A DNA stretch of 7,156 bases. Source: Treponema_I sp045631425. GTDB taxonomy: Bacteria > Spirochaetota > Spirochaetia > Treponematales > Treponemataceae. The position numbers and the translations under genes were made by a program. The notes below the pieces were generated by a model, which ran no database searches, was not told the origin of the DNA, and saw nothing but the letters and a program-made list of their open reading frames with translations. The stretch spans positions 1 to 7,156 of the forward strand of contig JAZQUR010000126.1 in the NCBI GenBank assembly GCA_045631425.1, given 5' to 3'. This document shows positions 1 to 6,110 of the stretch, in pieces; the stretch's first letter is position 1; every line of letters begins with the position of its first letter.

Positions 1-731
1 CAAATAAAGATATTTATAGAAATACTAGTTCTAATCGAATCCATAGTTCACCTTTAATTTTTGTACATAATATTTCATCTAATAAAATTGATTGGGTAAA
101 TAACTTTAAAAATGGATATAGCTTTTCAATAGACCAACTATTTAAATATAAGTTAAAAACTAATATTTTCACCCAAACATTGAATGTAACTTCAAAGGAA
201 TTTAAAGCATTTAACCAGAATTTTGCTTTATATGCTCAGCAACAACTTATTATAAATATAGATGGTTCAAATACTGAATATGGAGTTTTATTACGTGGTA
301 TAAAAAATAGTTTGTATAAAACAAATTCAACTTTAGTATTTAATTTTGATTTACCAATAAAAGCGTTACAAACAGATTGGGTTTCATTTTTTAATTTCTT
401 TGGATTAGATTGGAAATGGACTCGTATTCTTGATTTTGAGCTACAAATAAATCCTTTCTTTGATATGGCTCTTGGATATAATACAAATACAGGAACAACA
501 TATTTAATACGAGATGGATATTATTCCAATGGATTTGAGTTATTATTATTCCCAAATAAAATGAAATCTATAACAGGTCGCGTAAGCTTAGGATTTGACA
601 CTGTTAAAACATTGGAAAAGATTGGTAACAAAAGCCAATTTTTTGATAAAATCACACATAAACTTTTTAATACTGAATGGCGAGATGGAACAGCTTGGGA
701 ATTATATATTGGAGTTGGTTTATTTTATTAA
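1..731 (+). CDS. C-terminal part of a probable outer-membrane beta-barrel protein (5' end outside window)
   Basis: The reading frame is open from position 3 to the TAA at 729-731, giving 242 visible residues with no stop. The real start therefore lies upstream of the window, and a TTG at 180 is only an internal codon. I do not recognise the family. The visible protein has many alternating polar/hydrophobic stretches rich in Asn, Tyr, Phe and Trp, with no long hydrophobic helix, as expected for beta strands. It ends WELYIGVGLFY: a terminal aromatic residue with hydrophobic residues at positions 3, 5, 7 and 9 from the end, which is the classical beta-signal read by the BAM machinery. I infer an outer-membrane barrel or a barrel domain at the end of a larger protein. 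It converges with the minus-strand genes and shares their terminator at 813-848. Confidence is high that it is coding and moderate that it is a barrel. Confidence 0.7.
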   Translation, partial: NKDIYRNTSSNRIHSSPLIFVHNISSNKIDWVNNFKNGYSFSIDQLFKYKLKTNIFTQTLNVTSKEFKAFNQNFALYAQQQLIINIDGSNTEYGVLLRGIKNSLYKTNSTLVFNFDLPIKALQTDWVSFFNFFGLDWKWTRILDFELQINPFFDMALGYNTNTGTTYLIRDGYYSNGFELLLFPNKMKSITGRVSLGFDTVKTLEKIGNKSQFFDKITHKLFNTEWRDGTAWELYIGVGLFY

Positions 732-812
732 TAAAAATAAATTAGGTATCTGAAAAGTTTTTTTACTATTTTTGATTTTATTTCAATTGTCTAAATATAA
801 AAATTAAGCAAA

Positions 813-848
813 AAAAACAGACTATGAAAATTTTCATAGTCTGTTTTT
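813..848. terminator. Bidirectional rho-independent terminator between convergent genes
   Basis: A perfect 18+18 palindrome is centred between 830 and 831: left arm AAAAACAGACTATGAAAA, right arm its exact reverse complement. The G/C-containing stem core CAGACTATG pairs with CATAGTCTG. On the + strand it is followed by a T-run (844-848). On the minus strand the A-run at 810-817 becomes an eight-T tail. It lies 81 nt past the stop of the + gene and 37 nt past the stop of the minus-strand barrel gene, the right place to stop transcription arriving from either side. Confidence 0.9.
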
Positions 849-885
849 GTATCAAGAGATTATACTCTTAATATTGTTCAACAAA

Positions 886-1353
886 TTAGAACCAGAAACG
901 GATACCAACTGCTGAATCAACAGCAAAACCATTTGTTCCGATTGTTGGTAAAACTTGTAAACCAAATAATGGAACTACTTGTAGGTATGGTTCAATTACA
1001 CCTTTTGCAAAGTATGCGTTAATACCAACTGGCATACGAACAGAACCTGATAAAATAACTGTATCACCTAATCCAACTGTTGCACCAAAACCAACACCAA
1101 TAAAATAGTTAAATGGTCCAGCAAGATATGCGTTTGAAATCCAATAATCACCTGTTAAACCAATAACAGCATTGTTACCAAATTGGAAGTTACCAGCAAA
1201 TACAAGTGGTGATTGATCAACTTTGAAAGTAACAGCTACATTACCTGGAACATTGTAACCTGCACCACCTTGAATACCGATTCCTAGTGCGAATACGCTT
1301 ACTGTGCTTACTACAAGAGCAAGAACTAAAACAGCAATAATTTTCTTTTTCAT
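886..1353 (-). CDS. Small outer-membrane beta-barrel protein, unidentified family
   Basis: The protein has 155 aa. The ATG at 1353 is chosen because a strong Shine-Dalgarno AAAGGAG sits 9 nt upstream. A longer frame from the ATG at 1377 would translate that ribosome site (MCIKE) and lacks its own. Residues 1-22 form a signal peptide: MKKK, a hydrophobic core, then V-F-A as a signal peptidase I site. The mature part of about 133 residues is Gly-, Val- and Phe-rich, with repeated 8-10 residue amphipathic beta strands and no Cys. It ends AVGIRFWF, a beta-signal with terminal Phe. The size fits an eight-stranded barrel of the OmpA-barrel/OmpX type. I cannot name the family, and the ligand or role is unknown. 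It is monocistronic or the last gene of its unit, with a near-consensus promoter upstream and the palindromic terminator downstream. Frequent GGT, GTT and GTA codons and the strong signals suggest abundant expression, which is inference. Confidence 0.8.
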   Translation of the reverse strand: MKKKIIAVLVLALVVSTVSVFALGIGIQGGAGYNVPGNVAVTFKVDQSPLVFAGNFQFGNNAVIGLTGDYWISNAYLAGPFNYFIGVGFGATVGLGDTVILSGSVRMPVGINAYFAKGVIEPYLQVVPLFGLQVLPTIGTNGFAVDSAVGIRFWF

Positions 1354-1362
1354 AAAAAAGTT

Positions 1363-1369
1363 CTCCTTT
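1363..1369 (-). promoter_or_regulatory. Ribosome binding site that fixes the barrel-gene start
   Basis: The minus strand reads AAAGGAG, then nine bases (AACTTTTTT), then the ATG at 1353-1351. This is the best ribosome site in the window, and it rules out the longer frame beginning at 1377, which would run through it. Confidence 0.85.
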
Positions 1370-1406
1370 ATACACACGTTTTCACGCGCAATACTTATAT
1401 AATTAT

Positions 1407-1435
1407 ATTGTATCGCACTAGTATTCTATTTTCAA
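1407..1435 (-). promoter_or_regulatory. Sigma-70-type promoter of the small barrel gene
   Basis: On the minus strand, TTGAAA (1435-1430) and TACAAT (1412-1407) are separated by exactly 17 nt, each matching five of six consensus bases. A second overlapping TATAAT occurs at 1407-1402 but would need a 22-nt spacer. Transcription should start near 1400, giving a leader of roughly 45-50 nt before the ATG at 1353. It lies in the 106-nt gap after the stop of the TPR gene. No convincing minus-strand terminator separates the two genes, so some read-through from the upstream operon is possible. Confidence 0.75.
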
Positions 1436-1459
1436 TTTGTTTTGGAGTTTTTTAACATT

Positions 1460-2536
1460 TTAATGTGATTTTTTTGCGATATTTTGTAAACTTGTTACAG
1501 GACAGTATTTTTCAATACAAGTAAAAATCTCATTTGCTAACAAGTTGTTATCATATTTCTTTACATATTCAGCAAATAACAAAAATCCATCCCAAATATT
1601 ATTTGATAAAAGCCAATCGTTTATATCTGAATATGTAACTGCTAACTTGAAAAAATCATCTAAATTAGAATATTGATATTCGTAATTGCGCATAGACAAA
1701 ATATCATTTATCCGAGTAAAAGAAGCCAATGTACCAACTGTAAATGCGAAAAATGCTTTTTCAACTTGGTTATATGTATCATAAAAATTAGCAATTTTGT
1801 AATATGCTGGAATAAAAACTGGTGAGTCAATTCTATATAACAAGAAATATTTATCTGCTAAACGTGTTTGCTTTGCAGCATTTATTGTTGCTAGCGAATA
1901 AGAGTAATTTTCCCCATTTGGAGCATAAAAGCTACTCTGTTCCAAAATTGACAAAAGATATTCTTCGTAAAGGTTTACATCCCGTTGGATTTCAGCTAAA
2001 TAAACTAAATCAAAACGAATATCAAGTTGCGTATCTGGAACATCTAAAATATCAGCGTTGTCTAAGGCTCTTGTATAATATGTTTCTGCGATTTCGTACT
2101 CGCCTTCGTACATATACACTTTACCGATAAGATAGTCCGCTTCTGGATATTCTAAAAATCTTTCAAGATAAGATTGCATATTTGATATTGAATTATTAAA
2201 AAAACTTGTACCTTTTTTGCCAACTAAATCTTGTATCAAATTTACTGCGTCATAAGAATTTCGTGATTCTAGAACATTTAACACGTCTGGAATCAAATCT
2301 CCAACTCTTTGAACTGGTAACGGAATAATAGCAGATTCCAAAATTTCGAGTTTTTCTTGATATTCGTTATGGCGTAATTCTTTTGCTATTTCTGCATAAC
2401 GTAAAGCACTTCCTGAATCATCTTCGTCCAATGCTCGTGTGGCTTGTTCTAAAACTTTCCAAGAAGTTTGTGGAGTTTCTGCATTTAATCCAAATATCGA
2501 TAATACAAAAATAGCAAATATTATTAACTTTTTCAA
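1460..2536 (-). CDS. Exported TPR-like (tetratricopeptide repeat) protein of unknown function
   Basis: The protein has 358 aa. The start is TTG at 2536-2534, overlapping the TGA of ispG (2535-2533) as TTGA. It is chosen because MKKLIIFAIFVLSIFGLNA follows directly, a signal peptide with a predicted cut after L-N-A (residue 19). No Cys lies at the cleavage point, so it is probably not a lipoprotein. A GAGAGG-like ribosome site lies about 12 nt upstream, inside ispG. The mature protein is helical and rich in Tyr, Glu and Asp. The clearest TPR unit is residues 131-164 (PEADYLIGKVYMYEGEYEIAETYYTRAL), and a second likely one is about 240-270 (FIPAYYKIANFYDTYNQVEKAF). The N-terminal part, residues 25-105, also looks like degenerate helical repeats. 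A periplasmic protein-protein scaffold is the natural inference, but the partner is unknown. I recall a hypothetical protein gene adjoining ispG (gcpE) in Treponema pallidum, which would make this a conserved pairing. That is from memory and unchecked. Confidence 0.85.
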   Translation of the reverse strand: MKKLIIFAIFVLSIFGLNAETPQTSWKVLEQATRALDEDDSGSALRYAEIAKELRHNEYQEKLEILESAIIPLPVQRVGDLIPDVLNVLESRNSYDAVNLIQDLVGKKGTSFFNNSISNMQSYLERFLEYPEADYLIGKVYMYEGEYEIAETYYTRALDNADILDVPDTQLDIRFDLVYLAEIQRDVNLYEEYLLSILEQSSFYAPNGENYSYSLATINAAKQTRLADKYFLLYRIDSPVFIPAYYKIANFYDTYNQVEKAFFAFTVGTLASFTRINDILSMRNYEYQYSNLDDFFKLAVTYSDINDWLLSNNIWDGFLLFAEYVKKYDNNLLANEIFTCIEKYCPVTSLQNIAKKSH

Positions 2537-3678
2537 AGCGATTCTAATTCCTCTCTAAATGCTTTATCGGCATTTTCTTGTAGAGAATTGAGTTTTTGCT
2601 GAACTGTAAAAGAAGGATTTTCATCAGGATGAATTGTGCGAACAATCTTTCCTTTTTTGAAAATAATAACAGAATCACCAGTTCCAGTAATTCCAATATC
2701 AGCGTGTTTCCCTTCTCCAGGACCGTTTACAACGCAGCCCATCACAGCAACTGTAATATCTTTCTTAAGAGAAGCAAGTTCTGGTTGCCATCGTTTTACA
2801 AAGCCGTGAACGTCAAATCCGTTTCTACCACATCTTGGACAAGAAACAATTTGAACGCCCCCTTCCCGTTTTCCGATTTCCCGTAAAATCTCTCTAGCGG
2901 TAATAACTTCGCTTTCTGGAGTATCAGAAAGACTTACACGAATTGTTGAACCAATTCCCTTGGTTAGAAGATGGGCAAAAGCTAATGTGCTTTTTACTAC
3001 TCCATTTATTAGCGGTCCAGCCTCAGTTACACCGATATGAAGTGGAATGGCAAATTTACTTGCGAAAAGTTCATTACATTCGATAGTTTCTTTTACGCTT
3101 GATGCTTTCATTGATACACAGTAATTTGAAAAATCAAGTTGATTAAAAATCTCTGTTTCTCTAAAAGCTGTTTCTGCAAGGGCTTCAGCACGACTTATAG
3201 ATTTATTTTCTACTTTTTCTGCTAAGTCTTTTGGCAAACTACCAGCGTTTATCCCTACACGGATTGCAACGTTTTTTTCTTTACATTTATCAACTACAGC
3301 CTTGATTTTATCCACAGAACCAATATTTCCAGGATTTATACGGATTTTTGAAACGTTTCCTTCAAGACATTTTAATGCAAGTTTATAATCAAAGTGGATA
3401 TCTGCTACAACTGGTAAAACTGAAACATCAGCGATTGCACATAAGGCTACAGCACTTTCCATATCGGGAACAGCAAATCGAACTATGTCACATCCTAAAG
3501 CAGCTAAATTGTTAATACGCTTAGAAATAGAAAAAAGAGCATCTGGATTTTTTTCAACTCCAACAATGCTCTCTTTCCACATAGTCTGAATTGAAATTGG
3601 AGAATTACCTCCAATTTCAACTTGTTTTATGTTCCCCTTTCCACCAATTTTTATTGAAGAAGGAGTATTAAAAATCAT
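2533..3678 (-). CDS. ispG: 4-hydroxy-3-methylbut-2-en-1-yl diphosphate synthase (IspG/GcpE)
   Basis: The protein has 381 aa, close to the usual bacterial short form (E. coli about 372). It is a cytosolic [4Fe-4S] enzyme of the MEP isoprenoid pathway that reductively opens the ring of methylerythritol 2,4-cyclodiphosphate to give HMBPP. The N-terminal TIM-barrel domain covers about residues 10-265, with recognisable stretches such as CDIVRFAVPD (63-72), LPVVADIHFDYKLAL (88-102), KIRINPGNIG (111-120) and HIGVTEAGP (214-222). The C-terminal cluster domain carries the three cysteines C280, C283 (SCPRCGRNGFDV) and C315, plus E322 (GCVVNGPGE). These are the cluster ligands and the conserved glutamate, each offset by +10 from E. 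coli C270, C273, C305 and E312. The enzyme therefore looks intact. The start at ATG 3678 has AGGA 11 nt upstream. It begins 22 nt after the atpK stop and its TGA overlaps the start of the TPR gene, so it is probably co-transcribed with both. Confidence 0.96.
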   Translation of the reverse strand: MIFNTPSSIKIGGKGNIKQVEIGGNSPISIQTMWKESIVGVEKNPDALFSISKRINNLAALGCDIVRFAVPDMESAVALCAIADVSVLPVVADIHFDYKLALKCLEGNVSKIRINPGNIGSVDKIKAVVDKCKEKNVAIRVGINAGSLPKDLAEKVENKSISRAEALAETAFRETEIFNQLDFSNYCVSMKASSVKETIECNELFASKFAIPLHIGVTEAGPLINGVVKSTLAFAHLLTKGIGSTIRVSLSDTPESEVITAREILREIGKREGGVQIVSCPRCGRNGFDVHGFVKRWQPELASLKKDITVAVMGCVVNGPGEGKHADIGITGTGDSVIIFKKGKIVRTIHPDENPSFTVQQKLNSLQENADKAFREELESL

Positions 3679-3700
3679 TTATATTTTTTTCCTAATAAAA

Positions 3701-4129
3701 TTAGAATAGGAATGAGAATACCATAGCGAACAATGCTACAGTTTCACAAAGACCTACAACCATGATGTATTGTGAGAAACCTTTACCTGTTTCACCAAGA
3801 GCATCAGAAGCTGAAGCACCTGCTTTACCTTGTGCGATTGCAGAAGCAGCCATAGCAAGACCTGAGAAAATACCCAAAATTAGAGCAGCTGCAGGTTCGA
3901 TTGAACCAACTAGTAATTTGTTTCTAAGATTTTGCATCAATAGAAAGCCATAAATTGTTTGTGTAAGAGGAGCACCAGCAAAAACAGTTAAAATAAATGG
4001 AGCTGGTTTGTTGTTCATATAACAACGTTTCCATGCACCAATAGCTGAATTTCCAGCTGCACCAATACCAATTGCAGAACCGATAGCTGCAATACCTAGA
4101 ACAAAAGCTGCACCAATGTAACCAATCAT
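3701..4129 (-). CDS. atpK: V-type ATPase subunit K (membrane rotor ring proteolipid), Na+-type ligand set
   Basis: The protein has 142 aa and four membrane helices, i.e. two fused alpha-hairpins: about 3-30, 43-68, 78-101 and 119-142. It forms the rotating Vo ring that carries ions past subunit I. Only the last helix has the ion-binding carboxylate, E129 (VGLCETVALF). The equivalent place in helix 2 is Q57, typical of duplicated V-type proteolipids. The helix-2 motif PLTQTIYG (54-61) and SAIAQGK (96-102) supply T56, Q57, Y60 and Q100. With E129 these align with T64, Q65, Y68, Q110 and E139 of the Na+-binding NtpK of Enterococcus hirae, with constant offsets of 8 and then 10. Na+ coupling is inferred from this. 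The start at ATG 4129 has AGGAG six nt upstream. It follows atpI after an unusually long, structured 124-nt spacer and precedes ispG by 22 nt. Weak alternatives: none for the family; ion choice is less certain. Confidence 0.95.
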   Translation of the reverse strand: MIGYIGAAFVLGIAAIGSAIGIGAAGNSAIGAWKRCYMNNKPAPFILTVFAGAPLTQTIYGFLLMQNLRNKLLVGSIEPAAALILGIFSGLAMAASAIAQGKAGASASDALGETGKGFSQYIMVVGLCETVALFAMVFSFLF

Positions 4130-4165
4130 ATAAATCTCCTAATTTTTACGCTAATTTGCGATTTA

Positions 4166-4192
4166 TTTGTAAATTAATTTATAGATGGTCAA
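4166..4192 (-). promoter_or_regulatory. Weak candidate promoter in front of atpK
   Basis: The minus strand has TTGACC (4192-4187, five of six -35 consensus bases) and TACAAA (4171-4166, four of six -10 bases) with a short 15-nt spacer, in very AT-rich DNA ahead of the atpK ribosome site. It could give extra transcription of the ring subunit. The spacer is shorter than ideal and the TTGACC lies in a hairpin arm, so chance is a real alternative. Confidence 0.2.
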
Positions 4193-4225
4193 GGATAATT
4201 TATTTCCCTGACCTATCTTTTTTTT
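4183..4225. other. Hairpin with T-run in the atpI-atpK spacer
   Basis: The arm AGATGGTCA (4183-4191) pairs with TGACC(T)ATCT (4209-4218) with one bulged T, and GG (4193-4194) can add two pairs to CC (4206-4207). An eight-T run (4218-4225) follows on the + strand. In form it is an intrinsic terminator for the + strand, where no gene ends. On the minus strand, the direction of the operon, the hairpin lacks a T tail and is not expected to terminate. It may instead stabilise the 5' end of a processed atpK-ispG message or stop antisense transcription; both are inferences. Confidence 0.5.
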
Positions 4226-4229
4226 AGAC

Positions 4230-4244
4230 TATCCTAACAGGATA
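4230..4244. other. Short hairpin just after the atpI stop codon
   Basis: A perfect six-base inverted repeat TATCCT/AGGATA with a three-base loop begins 9 nt beyond the atpI stop on the minus strand. It is followed there by GTC and then an A-run, not a T-run, so it does not look like a terminator of the operon. Together with the larger hairpin at 4183-4218 it makes the atpI-atpK spacer the only structured gap inside the ATPase operon as seen here. Confidence 0.4.
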
Positions 4245-4253
4245 AAACCTAAA

Positions 4254-6110
4254 TTATACCTTATCACTAAAAGGTTTATAACTAAAACCTGACCATGACA
4301 TTCCTAAGTGATTAGAAAACTCTAATGTATTTAAGCGAACACCATGAACAATAACGGACAACACGTTTAATATCATGTTTAATCCGTGACCGAAGAATAA
4401 CAATAAAATTGCTGCACAAATCATTGCACCACCCATCATTGGGCCTGCCATTTCGTTTACAGTTGAAGCAATAGCACCACCTGCAAGACCAACAGCCCAC
4501 AAACGAATGTATGATACAACATCAGAGAATACGTTTACAACTCCAAGCAAGAGTGAAACAATATTCTTTGCACTTTCTGCAAGTCCTGCCCCAAAATTAC
4601 CAGAGTAATTTCCAAAAATGAAATTAAACAAAAATCCACCTAAAACCAATGGAACTGTATAACTTGGCATTGGGAATCTTTCAGCACTTACAACCATATT
4701 TAATACAACAAGATAAATTCCCCAAAGCATTACAAGAGAACCAAGTTCTCCTAAACACTTTAACGATTTGATATAGCGGAAAATGCCCTTTAAGTGAGCA
4801 ATTGAAAGCTGAATCAAAGCAAGGGTAAAACAGAAAATCTGGATATTCTGACTAACATAAGTATCCATTTCTGATGAAATATTTGCTGTAACATTAGACA
4901 AGGCAGGAACTGATAAATCCTTGAGCCATTGTGGTAAAAGATTTGTATCCATACCAAACCAGCTACAGGTTATCATTCCCCAGCCCATAGTTGAAAGACC
5001 AATCAATAAGAGCAAAAACATTGCTCCAGCAGGTTTCTTTCCTTTGAAAATAGCGGAAAGCAAGCCAAATAAAGCAGCAAGCACGATAATGATACCGTAT
5101 CCACCATCTCCAAAAATCATTCCAAAGAATACACAGAAGAAAAGCAAGAACCAGTTTGAAATGTCATATTCATTGTATCCTGGAACAGTTCCTAAAAAGT
5201 CTGTAACTGGATAAATCAAGCTAACAAACTTATTATTCTTAATCTTTGTTGGAACTGGGTCATCTTCGGCTGGATCAACAGCTGCAAATCCCCACTTTTC
5301 TGCTTCAGCAAGTTTTTTTACTTCTGGTGCGTTTTCTGTAGGCACATAACCTGTTAGCCAAGCCAATGCATGATTTTCAGCATTATCACAAGACATTCCA
5401 GAAAATGCATTTTCAAACTCAACTTGTTTTGCCTTTTCTTTAATAGAATCTTTTAAGAAACTAATCTTTGAAGTTGTGGCTAACAAAGTTGAATCAATAG
5501 AAGCAATTTTTGCCTTTAATTCTTTGATATTTTGTTCCATTACACTTGTTGACTTTTCAGGCATATCAACCCTAAAAGCTTCAGCAGGTAAGTTTGGAAT
5601 TATATCATCTTGGGTAAAAAGCAAAAATCTTGCTGTATTTTTGTCTTGATTTACAAAAACTGTTTCAATATCCTCTGGCAAAGTTGCATATTTATTTGCA
5701 GGAATTTCATACAAATGTAAATGTACACCTTTTTCAGAAAGATAACTAAAATCCTCAAGATTTACGCCACCCCAACGAGAAAGTCTATCAAGTTCTAGCT
5801 GATATTTAATGATTTCACTTTGTGCTTTTGATTTTTCATCAAATAATGAAATCACCTTATCAGCAAAAATCACTGAATCACTTTCATCAATAGGATTTGA
5901 AGGTTTTACAGATTTTTCTAGTTTTAAATCTTGTAATAAACGAAGAGCTGTTTCAAGGTTTGATTGCTCACCTTTTAACATAGACAATTCGTCGCTATGA
6001 CCTTCTAATTCTTCTAAGTGAACAAGCCCAAGTTTACGTAAACTTTTAAGAGCTTGTCGCTTTTCTGCTTCTAGTACAACTAAGAAGACTTTTTTCATAG
6101 GTACAATCAT
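4254..6110 (-). CDS. atpI: V-type ATPase subunit I (membrane stator, a-subunit homologue)
   Basis: The protein has 618 aa, normal for the bacterial/archaeal I family. Residues 1-310 are the cytosolic arm: the family N-terminus MIVPMKKV, then charged coiled-coil segments around 40-110 and 190-235 that hold the peripheral stalk. From about 318 to 595 there are seven or eight membrane helices (roughly 318-333, 336-354, 362-385, 422-440, 455-474, 484-500, 515-550, 556-590). The essential arginine that discharges ions from the ring is R536 in SYIRLWAVGLAGG. The second conserved arginine, R592, is in IVHGVRLNTLEF, matching the yeast Vph1 SYLRLWAL and HALRLHWVEF motifs. GDGGYG (334-339) is also typical. 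The start at ATG 6110 overlaps the atpD TGA as ATGA, with GAGGAG 8 nt upstream, which implies translational coupling to atpD. A Met at codon 5 is a less likely start. Confidence 0.96.
   Translation of the reverse strand: MIVPMKKVFLVVLEAEKRQALKSLRKLGLVHLEELEGHSDELSMLKGEQSNLETALRLLQDLKLEKSVKPSNPIDESDSVIFADKVISLFDEKSKAQSEIIKYQLELDRLSRWGGVNLEDFSYLSEKGVHLHLYEIPANKYATLPEDIETVFVNQDKNTARFLLFTQDDIIPNLPAEAFRVDMPEKSTSVMEQNIKELKAKIASIDSTLLATTSKISFLKDSIKEKAKQVEFENAFSGMSCDNAENHALAWLTGYVPTENAPEVKKLAEAEKWGFAAVDPAEDDPVPTKIKNNKFVSLIYPVTDFLGTVPGYNEYDISNWFLLFFCVFFGMIFGDGGYGIIIVLAALFGLLSAIFKGKKPAGAMFLLLLIGLSTMGWGMITCSWFGMDTNLLPQWLKDLSVPALSNVTANISSEMDTYVSQNIQIFCFTLALIQLSIAHLKGIFRYIKSLKCLGELGSLVMLWGIYLVVLNMVVSAERFPMPSYTVPLVLGGFLFNFIFGNYSGNFGAGLAESAKNIVSLLLGVVNVFSDVVSYIRLWAVGLAGGAIASTVNEMAGPMMGGAMICAAILLLFFGHGLNMILNVLSVIVHGVRLNTLEFSNHLGMSWSGFSYKPFSDKV

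Noticed and set aside
1354..1377. N-terminal extension of the small barrel protein by eight residues (MCIKENFF)
   Set aside because: The extension is the translated ribosome site of the downstream ATG and would weaken an otherwise ideal signal peptide.
1374..1389. Possible leader hairpin in the barrel-gene 5' untranslated region (GCGCG with CGTGT)
   Set aside because: The stem is five pairs with two G-U wobbles and is too weak to call a regulatory element.
1452..1475. Possible terminator after the TPR gene (ACATT/AATGT inverted repeat)
   Set aside because: The stem has only five A/T-rich pairs, overlaps the stop codon, and is followed by As rather than Ts in the direction of the gene.
1822..2130. 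Open frame of 102 codons on the + strand inside the TPR gene
   Set aside because: It lies wholly opposite a well-supported gene, has no plausible ribosome site or domain, and reads like the complement of codons of the minus-strand gene.
2596..2886. Open frame of 96 codons on the + strand inside ispG
   Set aside because: It is antisense to the conserved IspG cluster domain, so its sequence is explained by that gene.
4921..5214. Open frame of 97 codons on the + strand inside atpI
   Set aside because: It is antisense to conserved membrane segments of subunit I and has no independent coding signals.
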